Positions 23,025 through 36,189 are shown, numbered from the stretch's first letter. The stretch: 64,000 nucleotides of DNA from Hevea brasiliensis (GCF_030052815.1 NC_079493.1:58137191-58201190); one strand, 5' to 3'. Notes: a model not told the origin generated them from the letters alone. A program made the numbers and translations.

Positions 23025-26000
23025 TGTAACACCCTCTTGATAGCAACTCCGTACATTCTACTGTTCCGGTGACCGGTGTCGGTCCGGACAGCTAGAACGT
23101 CCGGAAAAATATTTAAACTAAAGTCAAGAACCAAAATTAACTCAAATATTAATAAGGAAAATTTAGGAAAGATTTTAGAAATAAAATACAACCAAGTCAA
23201 ATGAGCCGGTGCCCAAGCGATGAGTAACCCAGAGGGAAGTTGCGTTTCTCGCAACGAGGAGCCCTAGACCAGGGAAAAAATTCATAAAATAATTTTTGGG
23301 ACTCCAGAGAAGGGTCATTGAGGTTCCTATGGCATTAGAATGCCAAGAAAATATTTAGAAAAATTTTACAATCGGTACAGACAATTTTGACCCGTTAAGC
23401 CAAACGGAGGGCATTTTGGTCATTTCGCCTTCAGAGACGATTTTTGGCCGACTTGTCCAGTTGAGTAAATAATTATTATGACATAAAATATGAATTAATA
23501 TTGATGAAAAATTAATTGAAAGTTAGTAGAAAAGAAAAGAAAAGAAAATGCAATAAAATGCCAAATATGACATATTGTGATGTCATTTAAAAAGCTTCCT
23601 CCAATCACAATTAAACAACCCTTTAATTAACTAATAAAAGAGACCAAAGGAGACCAAAAATTCTGGTCATCTTCTTCTTCTTCTTCAGCCAAAACGTGAC
23701 CTCCCCTTTTCCATAACCCTCCATGAAAGTTTCCTTTAATTTCTTCCATTTCCCATGAAATTCCACTACTAAACCCTAAGTCACCTTCACTAAAACTTGT
23801 CCCCACATCACAAGGCAACTCTAGGAAGCCACAAAGAGGAGAAATTCTAGAGTTTTCACAAGCTCAATAAGTTGAGCAAAGAGGTTAGTGCTTAATTATG
23901 CATGCATATCTCTTGTTCCATGTTAAGGACTTAAAAATGAGTATGAAATTGTAGATTAAATGAATGAAACTTATGGGTATGTATGCCATGGATTTCGGCT
24001 GCCCTAAGGAAGGAATAGGATTGAGTGTTTGTGATGGACTTGGAGTGAACTAGAAACCATGTTTAAAGTGTATAAATATAAGGATAATGAATTAGTAGTT
24101 AATTAAGGTAAGTTGTCAAAATTCATAATGGGAATTAGGGTTTTAAGGGTGAAAATTGGACTTGGCATTTGAATTGATTAATGGACATTCTAGTGGTCAA
24201 TTAGTGACCATTTAAGGCAAGTTAATCAAAATTTGAAGTGAGTTAATGCATGGCAAAGTGAATGTGTAGCCTGCCTAAAGACAGCAGCAGGGTGACTGAA
24301 ATTTCAGTCCACTTGGACTACCATATCTTTGGCTGTGTTGGTCCAATTAGTGTTTGGCCAATTAGACATGAAACTAGGCTTATAATGGCACATTTTTGCT
24401 GAAGAAACCATGCCCAAAAGACCAAAGCAAGTGGACCAAAAGTTGGCCCCAATCCGGATACCCTGCAATAGCACCTGCAGAAATGACCAAATGAACAGTA
24501 ACTGTTCATTTGGCCATAACTCACTTTAGATAAGGTCAATTGACCTGAAATTTTTACAGCAACAATTTAAGACATATAAAAACAACTTTCATGAAGAAAC
24601 CTACCCCAAATTATGACCAGAACCTAAACCAAATGGCAGTGGCAGTCACTATTCATGTTACTGTAGATATGGTAATTTCTGCAAAATGGAAATCCGGCCA
24701 GCTGTGGTTTTTGGACCATATCTGGAGCTACAAAACTCCAAATGGAGTGATTCAAAAAAATAAATTCAACTAGACAAAATAAGGAACAACTTTCATGTTT
24801 GTCATTTCTTCAAATTCCCACTGCAACAGTGCTTAATGGAACAGTAAAATTAAGCTTCACAAACTGAAAATCCTGCTTCCCTTGGTTTAAACTTAGAAAT
24901 GGTAATAGTAATCAATTCCAACAAGTTTTAAATACAAAATGTGGTATGTTTGGGGTGTTAAAATCAATACACCTATTTTCTATCCAAAAGTCAACATTTT
25001 TGTTGACCAATGAGGTGAATAGTGACACCAAAACTTGAAATTCAAAATTTGAAAAATTTAAAAGTATCAAATGCCCTAGTATATCTAACTAGATTGGTTT
25101 GGATAGTTTGGCATGCCAATAGGGTATTGTTTTAGCAGTACTGTGAAAGGAAAGGCTTTGTGCCTGTATTCATGGCTTTATGCCCGTATCCATGGCTTTT
25201 ATGCCCGTATTCATGGCTTTTATGCCCGATTATGTGATATCATAGCTTTTAGCTATATTGACTGCATACGTGGTTGGCGTTACTGCGTCCCATGGTATGA
25301 CGGCCCGAACCGCGGTGCCCGATTGCAACGACTGTTATCGATCCAGTCATCCAAAGATAGGTTACTTGGGCAACCAAATGAATGGAAAAGTATAACTGTG
25401 AATTGATTATTAAAGAAAATACGAAAATTAAGTATCAGGAATGATTACAAAAATACAAGGAAGCTCAAGATCATGAAAAAAAAAAATTAACGAAATGCAT
25501 GAAGAAGTTAATATCATAAAACATGATTAGCCCTCGACTAAACAATAAGTTAGTAATTACTCATTTCTTATGAACACAATAGCAAGGAAATTATTATTTT
25601 TATTTGCATATTGTATTTTCTTGTATTATTGGCACCACTAAGCTTTATGCTTAGCGCGTCGCTTTTGCAACGCGTAGGTACTGAAGATTTGGACAGAGGG
25701 CCCAGTAGACCACAGATTCGGTTAGGCAGTTCACAGTTCTCCATAGTGTCCGTGTCACCTCACCGTCTACAGTGTATTGGTAGGACACTAGGCTTCATTT
25801 TGGTATTTTGTAATTGATTTTTATTTTCTTTTGTGTAAATGAAACTTATGTAATGTATTTTGATTTTCATGTAAATAATGCAAAATTGTGTTTGTAAATG
25901 GAAAAGTGAATATTGATCTGTGACTGTTACATGACTATCAAATGTGATGAATGATTGAGAAACGAATGGTTGAAAAATATTGAGATTTTGATATTGGAGT

Positions 26001-26262
26001 TTGTGAATAGATGAATATGATTATTAGAAGTGTTTTTCACAGGTTCCGAAGAACTGTTTTCTCCATTTTTAGCCGGTACTCCGCCGGATTTTCTTTAAAA
26101 TTTTCGGAACCTCAAATAAATTACAATTTCAATAAATGAATTATATTTCACAAGTTATATTCAAAACTACGATAAAAATGAATTAAGATAAAACAGAGTG
26201 CTCCAACACACTGAGTGGCATAACTTGCTCGGCTACAGTGTAGTCGGGTAAGGGGTGTCACA
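23025..26262 (+). mobile_element. 3' LTR of the gag-only A element A2 (3238 bp)
   Basis: The LTR runs from TGTAACACCCTC to GGGGTGTCACA. It is collinear with and very similar to the solo LTR at 9630-12871, including the 21-bp tandem units (25161-25230), double hairpin (25632-25679) and AGGTTCCGAA/TTCGGAACCT stem (26041-26112). The element is therefore LTR-leader-gag-PPT-LTR. A target duplication would begin CTATT at 26263, but the matching left flank was lost with the 5' LTR truncation. ORFs inside are chance frames. Confidence 0.93.
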
Positions 26263-26315
26263 CTATTTGCATCAGGTAAATTTTGAGGACGAAATTTAAA
26301 TTAGAGGAGAGGAGT
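26263..26315 (+). mobile_element. 3' internal end of another A element (A3): hairpin and PPT
   Basis: Only 53 bp separate two LTRs. They contain CAGGTAAATTTTGAGGACG with the hairpin at 26278-26297 (one G-U-type change) and a purine tract TTAGAGGAGAGGAG before the next LTR. This is the tail of a separate A element whose body is not in the window. Either A2 inserted ~50 bp before the A3 3' LTR, or the two were joined by unequal recombination. Confidence 0.8.
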
Positions 26316-29234
26316 TGTAACACCCACCCTGTAGCAACTTTGTGCATTCTACTGTTCCGGTGACTAGTGTCGGTCCGGACAGCTAGAACGTCTGGAAGAA
26401 TATTTAAACTAAAGTGAGGAACCATAATTAACTCAAATATTAATAAGAAAAATTAAGGAAAAATTTTAGAAATAATATACAACCAAGTTAAATGAGCCAG
26501 TGCCCTAGCGATGGGTAACCCAGTGGGAAGTTACGGTTCTCGCAACTAGGAGCCCTAGACCCAGGGGAAAATTCATAAAATTAATTTTGGGACTCCAGAG
26601 AAGGGTCATTGAGGTTCCTATAGCATTAGAATGCCAAGAAAATGCTTAGAAAATTTTTTTAATCGGTACAGATGATTTTGGCTAAATAAGCCAAATGGAG
26701 GGTATTTTGGTCATTTCATCTTCAGAATGAATTTAGGCCAACTTGTCCAGTTAAGTAATAATTATTATGACATAAAATATGAATAAATATTACTACAAAT
26801 TAAATTGAAATTGAGTAGAAAAGAAAAAAAAAAGAAAATGAATTAAATAAGAAATGACATCACATGATGTCATTAGTGTGCCTCCACCCAATCACATGGT
26901 GACACTTGGCTATAACTCACTTAAAATGAGTTAAATGGCCAGAAATGAAAGAAAAAAAAATCAGGTTTCATTTTCCTTTCTTCTTGCATCCGTAGCCCTC
27001 CTAACCCTTACCACCATTAAAGCTTATCCAAGCTTTACAACCCACCCAAATCTCACTTGAAAACCTAAGTCCACTTCAACAAAATTTGTCTCTACATCTT
27101 AAGCAAGTGTTTGGCTGCAATGAAAGCCAAAGAAAGTGAAGGAATTTTGAGTGGAAAAATTCTGCTCAAAAGGTTAGTGACCAATCTCTCTTCCTTTCTT
27201 TCAATATATGTTTAAGGACTTGATTGAGCTTAAAAAATTACAAGGAACTGGAAAGAAAATTATAAGTATGCACTCTTCAAAATTTTGGCAGCCTTAGAGT
27301 ATGTTAGGATTTCATTGATTAGATTAATTTATAATTGTCCATGGCTGCCATTGAATATGAATTAGATGTCTTAATTCATTGCTTGCATGTATATGAAGAA
27401 TTGAAGTTGATGGAGTTAGGGTTTAGGCAAAACCTAAGGTTTTGCTCATGTGTTGGTGAATGAAAGTTTAAATGGTCAATTAGTAACCATTTGGCTATGT
27501 ATGATGAGGAAATGAAGTGAGTTGAGGCTTGGCAATTGAGTGTGGGTGAGTTGCGTTGGCTGACCTGCAGGACTGAGCATGAGTCCAGTAGGTTTTGGCA
27601 GTTATAAATGGAGTTATAGAGGTTCAATTGGTGCAAGGCCAATTGGACATGAAACTAGACACATAATGGCACAACTTTGGTATAGAAATTCTGCCCAAAA
27701 AAACAAATCAAGTTGACCTTAAAATTGCCCTAATCCGGGTGACCTGCATTCTGCCTAGGCAAAATGACCAAATGAACAGTATTTATTCATTTGGTCATAA
27801 CGCAGTGTAGAAAGGTCCAATTGACCTGAAATTTTACCAGAAGAAAGCTGCGACATAGAACTACAACTTTCATGAAAAACACAAATCAAAATTCTGACCA
27901 TAACCTAGTCAAATTTCTAACCAAACTTAGGTAACCAAATCTGGCAGAACCAGTTTTGCCCAGAATTTTGGATTCTGTCCAATCTGGCCAGTTATGGTTT
28001 TTATGTCATAACTTGAGCTACAAAACTCCAAATGGAGTGATTCAAAAAAGAAAATGTAACTAGACAAAATAAGGAACAACTTTGATGAAGACAATTTTGC
28101 CAAATTCCTACTGTAAAAATGACTAATGGAACAGTAAACGCAAGGCTTGAAATCTGAAAATTTTGAACAACTAGCACTAAGCTTAGAAATGGTATTGGCA
28201 ACCAATATCAATAACTTTAGAATCCAAAATGTGGTATGTTGGGAGTATTAGAACCAATGTACCTATTGTCTATGCAAAAGTCAACATTCTAGTTGACTAA
28301 TGAAATGAATAGTAACACCTAAACTTAAATTTCAAGAATTGTACAATTTAAAAGTATAACATGCCTTAGTACACCTAGCAAGCTTGGTTTGGATAGGTTG
28401 GCATGCCAATAGGGTTCAGTTAGCAGTACTGTACATGGCATTATGCCATTCTATGATTTTATGGCTTTTAGCCATTCTAACATTGTGATGATACTTGGCC
28501 TTGTGCCTAATGTTTATTACAGCTTATTAGCTATTTTATTGCACACCGGGAGATATATATGTGACCGATTGTGTGACGGCCTAAGGTACTTGATACCCAG
28601 TGCCAGTTTACCCGTTTATCTAATCTAGTCATCCAGTATAGGTTACTTGGGTAACCAAAAATGAAAGTGAATAAATTTAATGAAATTGTGAATATAACAA
28701 GTACAAAATAAATAAGATTACCAATAATGATCGAAAAATTGTCTGCATAAGACATCAGAACTTGCACTGCATATTTATTTTTTGTTATTTTTGTTTATTT
28801 TATTATTGGCACCACTAAGCATTATTGCTTAGCGCATTGCTTTTTGCCATGCGTAGGTTATGGAGAGACCGACCAAGAGCCCAATAGACCACAGACTGGG
28901 TGAGACCTTCTGTAGCTCTACATAGTATGCATGTCACCTCACCAATATCAGTGCATTGGTAGGACACTAGGTTTCATTTTGCGTATTTTGTAATTAACTT
29001 TTATTTTATCATATGAAATTGAGACTCATGTAATGTATTTTGTTATCAATGTAAATAGCGAAAATTATGTTTATGAATGGAAAAGTAAATATTTATTTAT
29101 GACTTGTACATGAATATCCTATGTAATGAATGAATGAGAAATGAAAATGTTGTTGAAAAATATTGAGATTTTGTTGATGAAATAGAGTTGGGGATTGATT
29201 GAAAATTTTGAAAGTGTTTTTCACAGGTTCCGAA
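26316..29234 (+). mobile_element. 3' LTR of element A3, cut by copia insertion
   Basis: The LTR starts TGTAACACCCACCC and runs 2919 bp, with the donor-like GTTAGT near 27175 and the double hairpin at 28809-28858. It breaks off inside CACAGGTTCCGAA, where a copia LTR begins at 29235. The expected last ~250 bp (CCGG hairpin to GTGTCACA) are not found on the far side of the copia complex, so they were deleted. It is diverged from A2 and intermediate toward A4. Short ORFs inside it are chance frames. Confidence 0.88.
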
Positions 29235-30912
29235 TGAAGGAGCGAAAGCATGAAAAACACAAGTTTATACCATTGAATTCAAAAATTTTCACCTAGGGTC
29301 ATATGCATTATACAAGATTTATTTTTATCTATTTGATTTTAATGATAAACAACATATTAAAACACTTTTAATATGTTTTGGATCTGTATTTGCCATTTAA
29401 GATTTTAAAAATTAATCAGATTAATTTTAGAACCCTAGATTAGATCAAGAACAAATACACTAACATCTTGATGCACTGTAGTGTATTTGTTCCTTTCTGA
29501 TGCATCTTCATGACACCAGATGTTGTCCCTCTAGCTTGTCCACACCAAGAACACCTATGGCAGCCCTTGAACAGCTTCTAAAGCTTTTTCTATTAATTAG
29601 AAAATCAAGTTCTGCCTTTTAAGAGATTAAAGATATAAACAGGACACTAGAAATGATTTCTAGTATTTTTAATTCAAGAGATTGTTTGCTAATCTCTTGG
29701 AATTGGTGAGAGATGAAGAAGATGAGAAGGGAGAGCCTCAAGGTGGCGGCACAAATGAGAACAACAACTTGTTGTATTTTTTTCTTCATAACAATACTTA
29801 TATAGCTAGGTTAACACATTAAACCCTTACCACATGTCACTCTCTAATTGGTTCTAGGTTTAGTTGACCCAATCACATTGTGCTAAGTGTCAAACCTATA
29901 TTTAATCTTAATTTTAATCATCTTACATGATTAAAAGACATTTGGCAAGCTTATGTGTAATGCCATGTGTCGCCATCTCATGGTGCCGCATGTCATCCTG
30001 TGAAATTATCAAAATGCCTCTGTCTTAATTTTGAGTTCTCAACCCAAAATAATTATTTCTCTTCTTCAAATCAATTTATATCAAATACAAATTAATTAAT
30101 TATTCTTTATTAAATAATTTCTCATTAATTAAGTTCATATTTAAACACTTTAAATATAAATTTAACTTATACTATCCATCCAATAATCTAGATTTGGTTT
30201 CAAGTCAAGCTAGAGACTTTGCAATCTAATTGCAAACCAAACCTATTTAGTTAATCAATTAAACTCTTTAATTAATTAATTAAATCATATTTAATTAGGT
30301 GATAACTTGTGTATGTGTGTGACTTACTAGGCTTATCACTAATTGGCAATGAGACATGATATCAACTCTTAATATCATCAGAACTCTTTCTTACCATAAA
30401 TGATTTCTCTAAATCATTTTATGCACCTCAAAGACCATGGTTAACACCTAGCATAGCATGCCATGGCCACCCAATCAGTAATAAGGTTTACCTTAAATGA
30501 ACCTATAATCATATGTTACCATGCACTGGAATCTCTCTGTTACAAAATCCCAACACAAGCTGGAGTCATGCTTTATGTCAAACCCCATTTGCTATGAATA
30601 TTATGTTCTCTTTTAATTCTGATTCTTGATTAAAAGATTTTCTCATCAGAATCTCTTTTTTAAATAAATCTATCTGTCCTGGCCAGGAACTTGAAACATC
30701 AAGAACAATTAAATGAACATAGGATTTTATCTCTATTTACTTAGAGGAATAGATTCTATCTTGAATAACACCTACCTCCATATATAACTAGTAGGAGCCA
30801 ACACATGCCCATATACCCATACACAGTACAAGTATGAAAGTAGTATCAAACTCAAACCACCTATATACAAGATAACTATGCTATCTCATGTCTAAAAATT
30901 ATATGCACTAAT
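29235..30912 (-). mobile_element. Older copia LTR, left part (3' LTR on the minus strand)
   Basis: The segment matches the copia LTR from its TGAAGGAGCG terminus (CA end on the minus strand) with noticeably more differences than the two young LTRs show between themselves. It is interrupted at 30912 by the young copia element and resumes at 40887 after the CTAAT duplication. A TATATAAG-type box on the minus strand (29797-29805) is intact here, while both LTRs of the young element read TATTTAAG. Target bases to its left are CCGAA. Confidence 0.92.
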
Positions 30913-33018
30913 TGAAGGAACGGAAGCGTGAAAAACACAAGATTATACCATTGAATTCAAAAATTTTCACCTAGGGTCACATGCACCATGCAAGATTTAT
31001 TTTTATCTATTTGATTTCAATGATAAACAACATATTAAAACTCTTTTAATATGTTTTTGGATCTGTATTTTCCATTTAAGATTTTAAAATTAATCAGATT
31101 AATTTTAGAACCCTAGATTAAATCAAGAACGATTACACTAACCTCTTGATGCAATCGCAGTGTCTACGCCTTTGAGATTCATCTTCAGGACACCAAATGT
31201 TGTCCCTCTAGCTTGTCCACACCAAGAACACCTATGGCAGCCCTTGAACAGCCTCTAAAGCTTTTTCTATTAATTAGAAATTCAAGTTCTGCCTTTTAAG
31301 AGATTAGAGATGTAAACAGGACACTAGAAACAATTTCTAGTGTTCTTAATTCAAGAGATTGATGGCTAATCTCTTTGAATTGATGAGAGATGAAGAGAAA
31401 TAGCTGGAGAGGCTCAAAGTGGCGTGACAAATGAGAGGAGAGGCTGCTGGTTATTTTTTCTTTTCATAACCACACTTAAATAGCTAGGTTAACACATTAA
31501 ACCCTAGCCACATGTCACCTTTTGATTAGCTCTAGGTTTAAGTGACCCAATCACATTGTGCCAAGTGTCAAACCTATATTTAATCTTGATTTTAATCATC
31601 TTACATGATTAAAAAACATTTGGCAAGCTTATGTGTAATCCCATATGTCACCATCTCATGGTGCCACGTGTCACACTGTAAAATGACCAAAATGCCCCTG
31701 TGTCTTAATTTTGAGTTCTTAACCCAAAATAATTATTTTCTTCTTCTAATTAATTTATATCAAATATAAATTAATTAATTAATCTCTATTAAATAATTTT
31801 TCATCAATTAAATTCATATTTAAACACTTTAAATATAAATTTAATTTATACTACACATCCAATAATCTAGATTTGGTTTCAAGTCATGCTAGGGACTTTG
31901 CAATTTAATTGCAAACCAAACCTATTTAATTAATCAATTAAACTCTTTAATTAATTAATTAAATCATATTTAAATAGGTGATAACTTGTGTATGTGTGTG
32001 ACTTACTAGGCTCATCACTAATTGGCAATGAGACATGATATCAACTCTTAATATCATCAGAACTCTTTCTTACCATAAATGATTTCTCTAAATCATTTTA
32101 TGAACCTCATAGACCATGGTTAACACCTAGCATAGCATACCATGGCCACCCAATTAGTAATAAGATTTACCTTAAATGAACCTATAATCATATGTTACCA
32201 TGCACTAGAATCTCTCTGTTACAAAATCCCAACTCAAGCTGGAGTCATGGTTTATGTCAAACTCCATTTGCTATGAATATTATGTTCTCTTTTAATTCCA
32301 GTTCTTGATTAAAAAGATTTTCTCATCAGAAACTCTTTTCTGAATAAATCTATCTGTCCTGGCCAGGAACTTGAAACATCAAGAACAATTAAATGAACAT
32401 AGGATTTTATCTCTATTTACTTAGAGGAACAGATTCCATCTTGATCAACACCTATCTCCATATATAACTAGTAAGAGCCAACACATGCCCATATACCCAT
32501 ACATAGTACAAGTATGAAAGCGAGATCAAACTCAAACTACCTATATACAAGATAATTGTGCTATCTCAAGTCTAAAGATTATATGCACTGATATGATTTA
32601 TGACAAAACATTGACAAGAGTAAACTCCATGTGCTTGTCATAAGTGTCACTGGTTCGGCCTACTTATCATGTATAAGTGCCTATCATGTTTGTTATATGG
32701 CATGAGACTCACCATTCCATCTTATTTATATCTCATATAAATAACTTGGGAACAAACATGAATACAATCTTTCTGGATAAGTCATGTCCTTATTATGAAG
32801 TATCCTCGATTGTGAACCTATTTATGATACTTTGTGCTAGAAATATTGTCACTCATATTCTTAACAACTTAAGAATAATATTTCTAACAAAATATCAATG
32901 GACCTTTTCTATTACACATAAATATATTATGTAAACGGAAAAGTGGAAATGCCTTTTATTAATAAAAATATGTACAAGATACATACTAAATGATATGCTC
33001 TAGGGCATACTACTAATA
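30913..33018 (-). mobile_element. 3' LTR of the young copia element (2106 bp)
   Basis: The LTR is the same length as and nearly identical to 38781-40886. A minus-strand TATTTAAG at 31475-31485 is a possible weakened TATA box; the older copy has TATATAAG at this place. AT-rich runs such as TTAATTAATTAAT lie around 31760-31960. The ORF 32677-32934 on the plus strand recurs at 40545 only because the LTR is duplicated. Confidence 0.95.
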
Positions 33019-33035
33019 ATCTCCCACTAGCACTA
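33019..33035 (-). promoter_or_regulatory. Polypurine tract of the young copia element
   Basis: On the minus strand AGTGGGAGAT abuts the LTR start TATTAGTAG. It is the expected plus-strand primer site. Confidence 0.8.
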
Positions 33036-33242
33036 GAGCCATTCATTACAATATCTTAGACCTATCTTCTCAAGATGCCGGTCTAACTGAGTCTGTGACA
33101 TAGGCTTAGTGAATGGATCAGTCGGATTTTCAGCTGATGCTATTTTCTGCATGGCTAAATCGCCTTGGCCAACTATATCTCTGATAATGTGGTAGTGCCT
33201 TTCTATGTGTTTGGATTTTGGGTGAGACCTTAGTTCCTTAGC

Positions 33243-34090
33243 CTATATGACTGCTCCATCGTTGTCACAGTGTAATGGAACTGCTGACTCAATGGAAGGA
33301 ACTACTATAAGTTCTATCACGAACTTTTTTATCCAAACAGCTTCTTTTTGCGACATCGATGCAAAGAATATACTCGACCTCGATGAGTGGAATCTGCAGT
33401 CGTGCTCTGTTTGGAACTCTTCCAACTGACTGCACCTCCATTACAAATGAACACATATCCAGAGGTAGACTTTCTATCATCGATATCTGATTGGAAATCA
33501 GAATCAGTATAACCATCCAATTGCAAGTCTCCACCTCCATAAATCAAGAATAAATCCTTAGTTCTTCTCAAGTACTTAAGGATATTCTTGGATCGCTATC
33601 GATGTTCTAAACCTGGATTGGATTGATACCTGCTAGTCAAACTAACAGCATATGCGATATCTGGCCTAGTACACAACATTGCATACATTAAACTTCCAAT
33701 AGCTGAAGCATATGGAATCCTGGCCATCTTATCTCTTTCTTCGGGTGTCTTTGGAGACATCTCTTTAGAAAGATGGATACCATGTCTCATTGGTAACAAT
33801 CCTCTCTTGGAATCAAACATGTTAAACCTCTTTAACACCTTTTCCAAGTATAGACTTTGGGATAAACCTATTATTCTTTTCGCTCTATCTCTATAGATGC
33901 GAATCCCAAGAATATAGGTTGCCTCCCCTAAGTCTTTCATGGAGAATGTATTTGACAACCATACCTTTATAGTTGTCAACATACCTGTGTCATTACCTAT
34001 CAACAGTGATAGCACTGTCACTAACCTTCTTATATACACATGGCTCATCCTCATTTTTGATAAAACCAAAGGATTTAATGGCTTCATCAA
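33243..34090 (-). pseudogene. pol: RT C-terminus and RNase H of the young copia element
   Basis: The segment begins after a deletion that removes the RT catalytic site. It reads LLIGND, then LSNTFSMKDLGEATYILG, KRFNMFDSKRGLLPMRHG, MLCTRPDIAYAVSLTSRY and, after a frame change near 33590, the RNase H region (LQLDGYTDSDFQSDIDDRK, STSGYVFICNGGAVSWKS). Further indels around 33350-33390 break the motif that reads KAEYIAASDSAKEAVW in the older copy at about 41110. RNase H degrades the RNA template during cDNA synthesis. The end at PLHCDNDGA matches the usual copia pol C-terminus. Confidence 0.9.
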
Positions 34091-35099
34091 AACTGATGTT
34101 CCAACTCCTTGAAGCTTGTTTCAACCCATAAATGGATCGCTTTAGCTTGCATACCTTGGAACCATCTTGGGATTCAAATCCCCTAGGTTGTTCCATGAAA
34201 ATGTTTTCTTCAATGTATCCATTGAGAAAAGCTGTTTTGACATCCATCTGCCAAATCTCATAATCATAGTATGCAGCTATTGCTAATAAAATCGTAATTG
34301 ATTTAAGCATGGCAACAGGCGAGAAAGTCTCCTCATAGTCTATTCCTTGCCTTTGGCGAAACCCTTTCGCTACTAGCCATGCCTTATAGGTCTCTACCTT
34401 TCCATCAGAACCAATTTTCTTCTTGAAAACCCATTTGTTCCCTATAGGTACAATACCTTCAAGTGGGTCAACAAGATCCCAAACTTGATTCTTATACATG
34501 GAATCAATCTCGGATTTCATAGCTTCAATCCATTTTGAAGAGTCTATATCTAATATAGCTTCTTCATAGGTAAGTGGATCATCCCCATGATCTACTTCTT
34601 CATGAGTAGACAACTCTTGTTCTTCTTCATGAAGAAAACCATATCTCACTAGTGGGTGAGATACCCTGGTTGTTCTACGAGGAACAGTTGTAGATGTTTC
34701 ATCAATGGGTATAGGTTGACTAGATGGATCTATATCCATCTGATCTGTTGGTTGGTCAGAATTCTCCATTTCTAATTCTATTTGCCTTCCTTTGCCTCCT
34801 TCTTGAACAAACTGTTGTTCAAGAAATGTGGCATCTCTACTTATCACAACCTTTTGTGAAGTAGGCAAATAAAAATAATATCCAAAACTATCTTTTGGAT
34901 ATCCAACAAATCGACCTTTTTCTGATCTGGTTTCCAATTTATCAGTGTTCAGCTTTTTGATATAAGCTGGACAACCCCAAATCTTAACATGCTTAAGACT
35001 TGGTTTTCTTCCATGCCATATCTCATAAGGTGTGGAAGAAACTGATTTTGATGGAATCCTATTCAGAATATACAAAGTCGATTCTAATGCAAATCCCAA
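33993..35099 (-). pseudogene. pol: Integrase C-terminus and reverse transcriptase of the young copia element, catalytic site deleted
   Basis: The 368-codon frame continues integrase (LYILNRIPSKSVSSTPYE, WGCPAYIKK, GRFVGYPKDSFGYYFY), an acidic linker, then the copia RT (EAMKSEIDSMYKNQVWDLV, NKWVFKKKIGSDGKVETY, EETFSPVAMLKSITILLA, YEIWQMDVKTAFLNGY, KRSIYGLKQASRSWN). It then reads VSDSAIT and stops. Compared with the older copy at 41762-41790, exactly 29 bp are missing at 34006/34007, including the codons for YMDD, and the frame shifts. RT function is impossible. The rest of the RT fold is well kept. Confidence 0.93.
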
Positions 35100-35127
35100 A
35101 AGAAGATTGGCATATCAAGATAGCTCA

Positions 35128-36126
35128 TCATACTATGTACCATATCCAATAGGGTACGATTTCTCCTTCGATACACCATTCGGTTGTATGCGTTCTGGGA
35201 GTCAGCTGAGAAACAATACCATGCTCTCTCAAGTATTCATCAAATTTAGTACTCAAATATTCACCTCCACGATCTGATCGAAGAGCTTTAATACTTTTTC
35301 CTGTTTGATTTTCTACTTCAGATTTAAATTCCTTAAACTTTTCAAAGGATTCATGTTTGTATTTCATCAAATACAAATACCCAAACCTTGATTTATCATC
35401 AGTAAAGGTAATAAAATAATGAAAGCCCCCTCTAGCCATTTCTTTAAACGGACCACATACATCACTATGTATTAGTTCCAAAATATTTTCAGCTCTTAGC
35501 CCTTGTCCAACAAAGGGTGATCTAGTCATTTTGCCTTGAAGGCAAGATTCACAAGTTGGAGTAGGCTCAGAGCCCAATGAGGATAGAATCCCCATTTTCT
35601 CCAATTTTGCAATCCTATCTTTTACAACATGACATAACCTTAAGTGCCAAATATATTTTGAACTTGAGTTGGTTTTCACCATGGCATTGTATTCTTTTAG
35701 ATCACTTGCATTCAATTTGTGTTTATCTTTATTATCCAAATAATAAAGACCATCATTCATATAACCCGAACCAGCATATTTATTTCCAAAATAAATATTG
35801 CAAACATCATCTGTGAACTGAAATTCATAGCCATTTCTAGTCAAACTAGATATAGAAATGATGTTCTTAAAAGAATCAGGTACATATAAAATATTATCCA
35901 AACACAAAACATGTCCAAATATGTAAAAAGATTTAGATCCTATGGCTAAAGCTTCAACAGTTGAGCCATTGCCAATCCGGACTCTAATATCTTGAGAACG
36001 CAAGCTGCTACTATTTGCTAGTTCCTGCATATCATTAGAAATGTGAGAACTGGCACCAGTATCTAAAACCCAAGTTGTAGATGAACTATGAGTATCATCA
36101 TAATCTAAATAACAAGATATGGACAT
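35128..36126 (-). pseudogene. pol: Protease and integrase core of the young copia element
   Basis: This 332-codon frame holds the protease motif WVLDTGASSHIS (about residues 19-30), the pre-integrase region (WHLRLCHVVKDRIAKL, CESCLQGKMTRSPF) and the integrase core with LIHSDVCGP and ITFTDDKSRF supplying two catalytic Asp. Then comes ALRSDRGGEYLSTKF. After SQLTP, single-base indels around 35160-35200 put the downstream catalytic-Glu region out of frame, and the frame ends at 35128 before picking up at 35099. Upstream, the same frame continues past 36126 through one TAG to the zinc knuckle. Confidence 0.93.
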
Positions 36127-36189
36127 ACCTTCCGAAGGTGTATCCTTCTTGTCCTTCAGAGAAGCAAGATACTCTGGGCAGTTCCTTTT

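Noticed and set aside
24591..24773. 60-codon ORF similar to ones at 11194 and (minus strand) 19917
   Set aside because: The similarity reflects homologous A LTRs. The frame is short and the protein sequence drifts like noncoding DNA.
30100..30290. ATTAATTAAT-rich stretch as a MITE or satellite
   Set aside because: It is a normal part of the copia LTR, present at the same place in all three LTR copies that cover it. There are no terminal inverted repeats.
32677..32934. 85-codon ORF repeated at 40545-40802
   Set aside because: It is antisense within the two copia LTRs and identical because of LTR duplication. It starts and ends at random points with no protein-like features.
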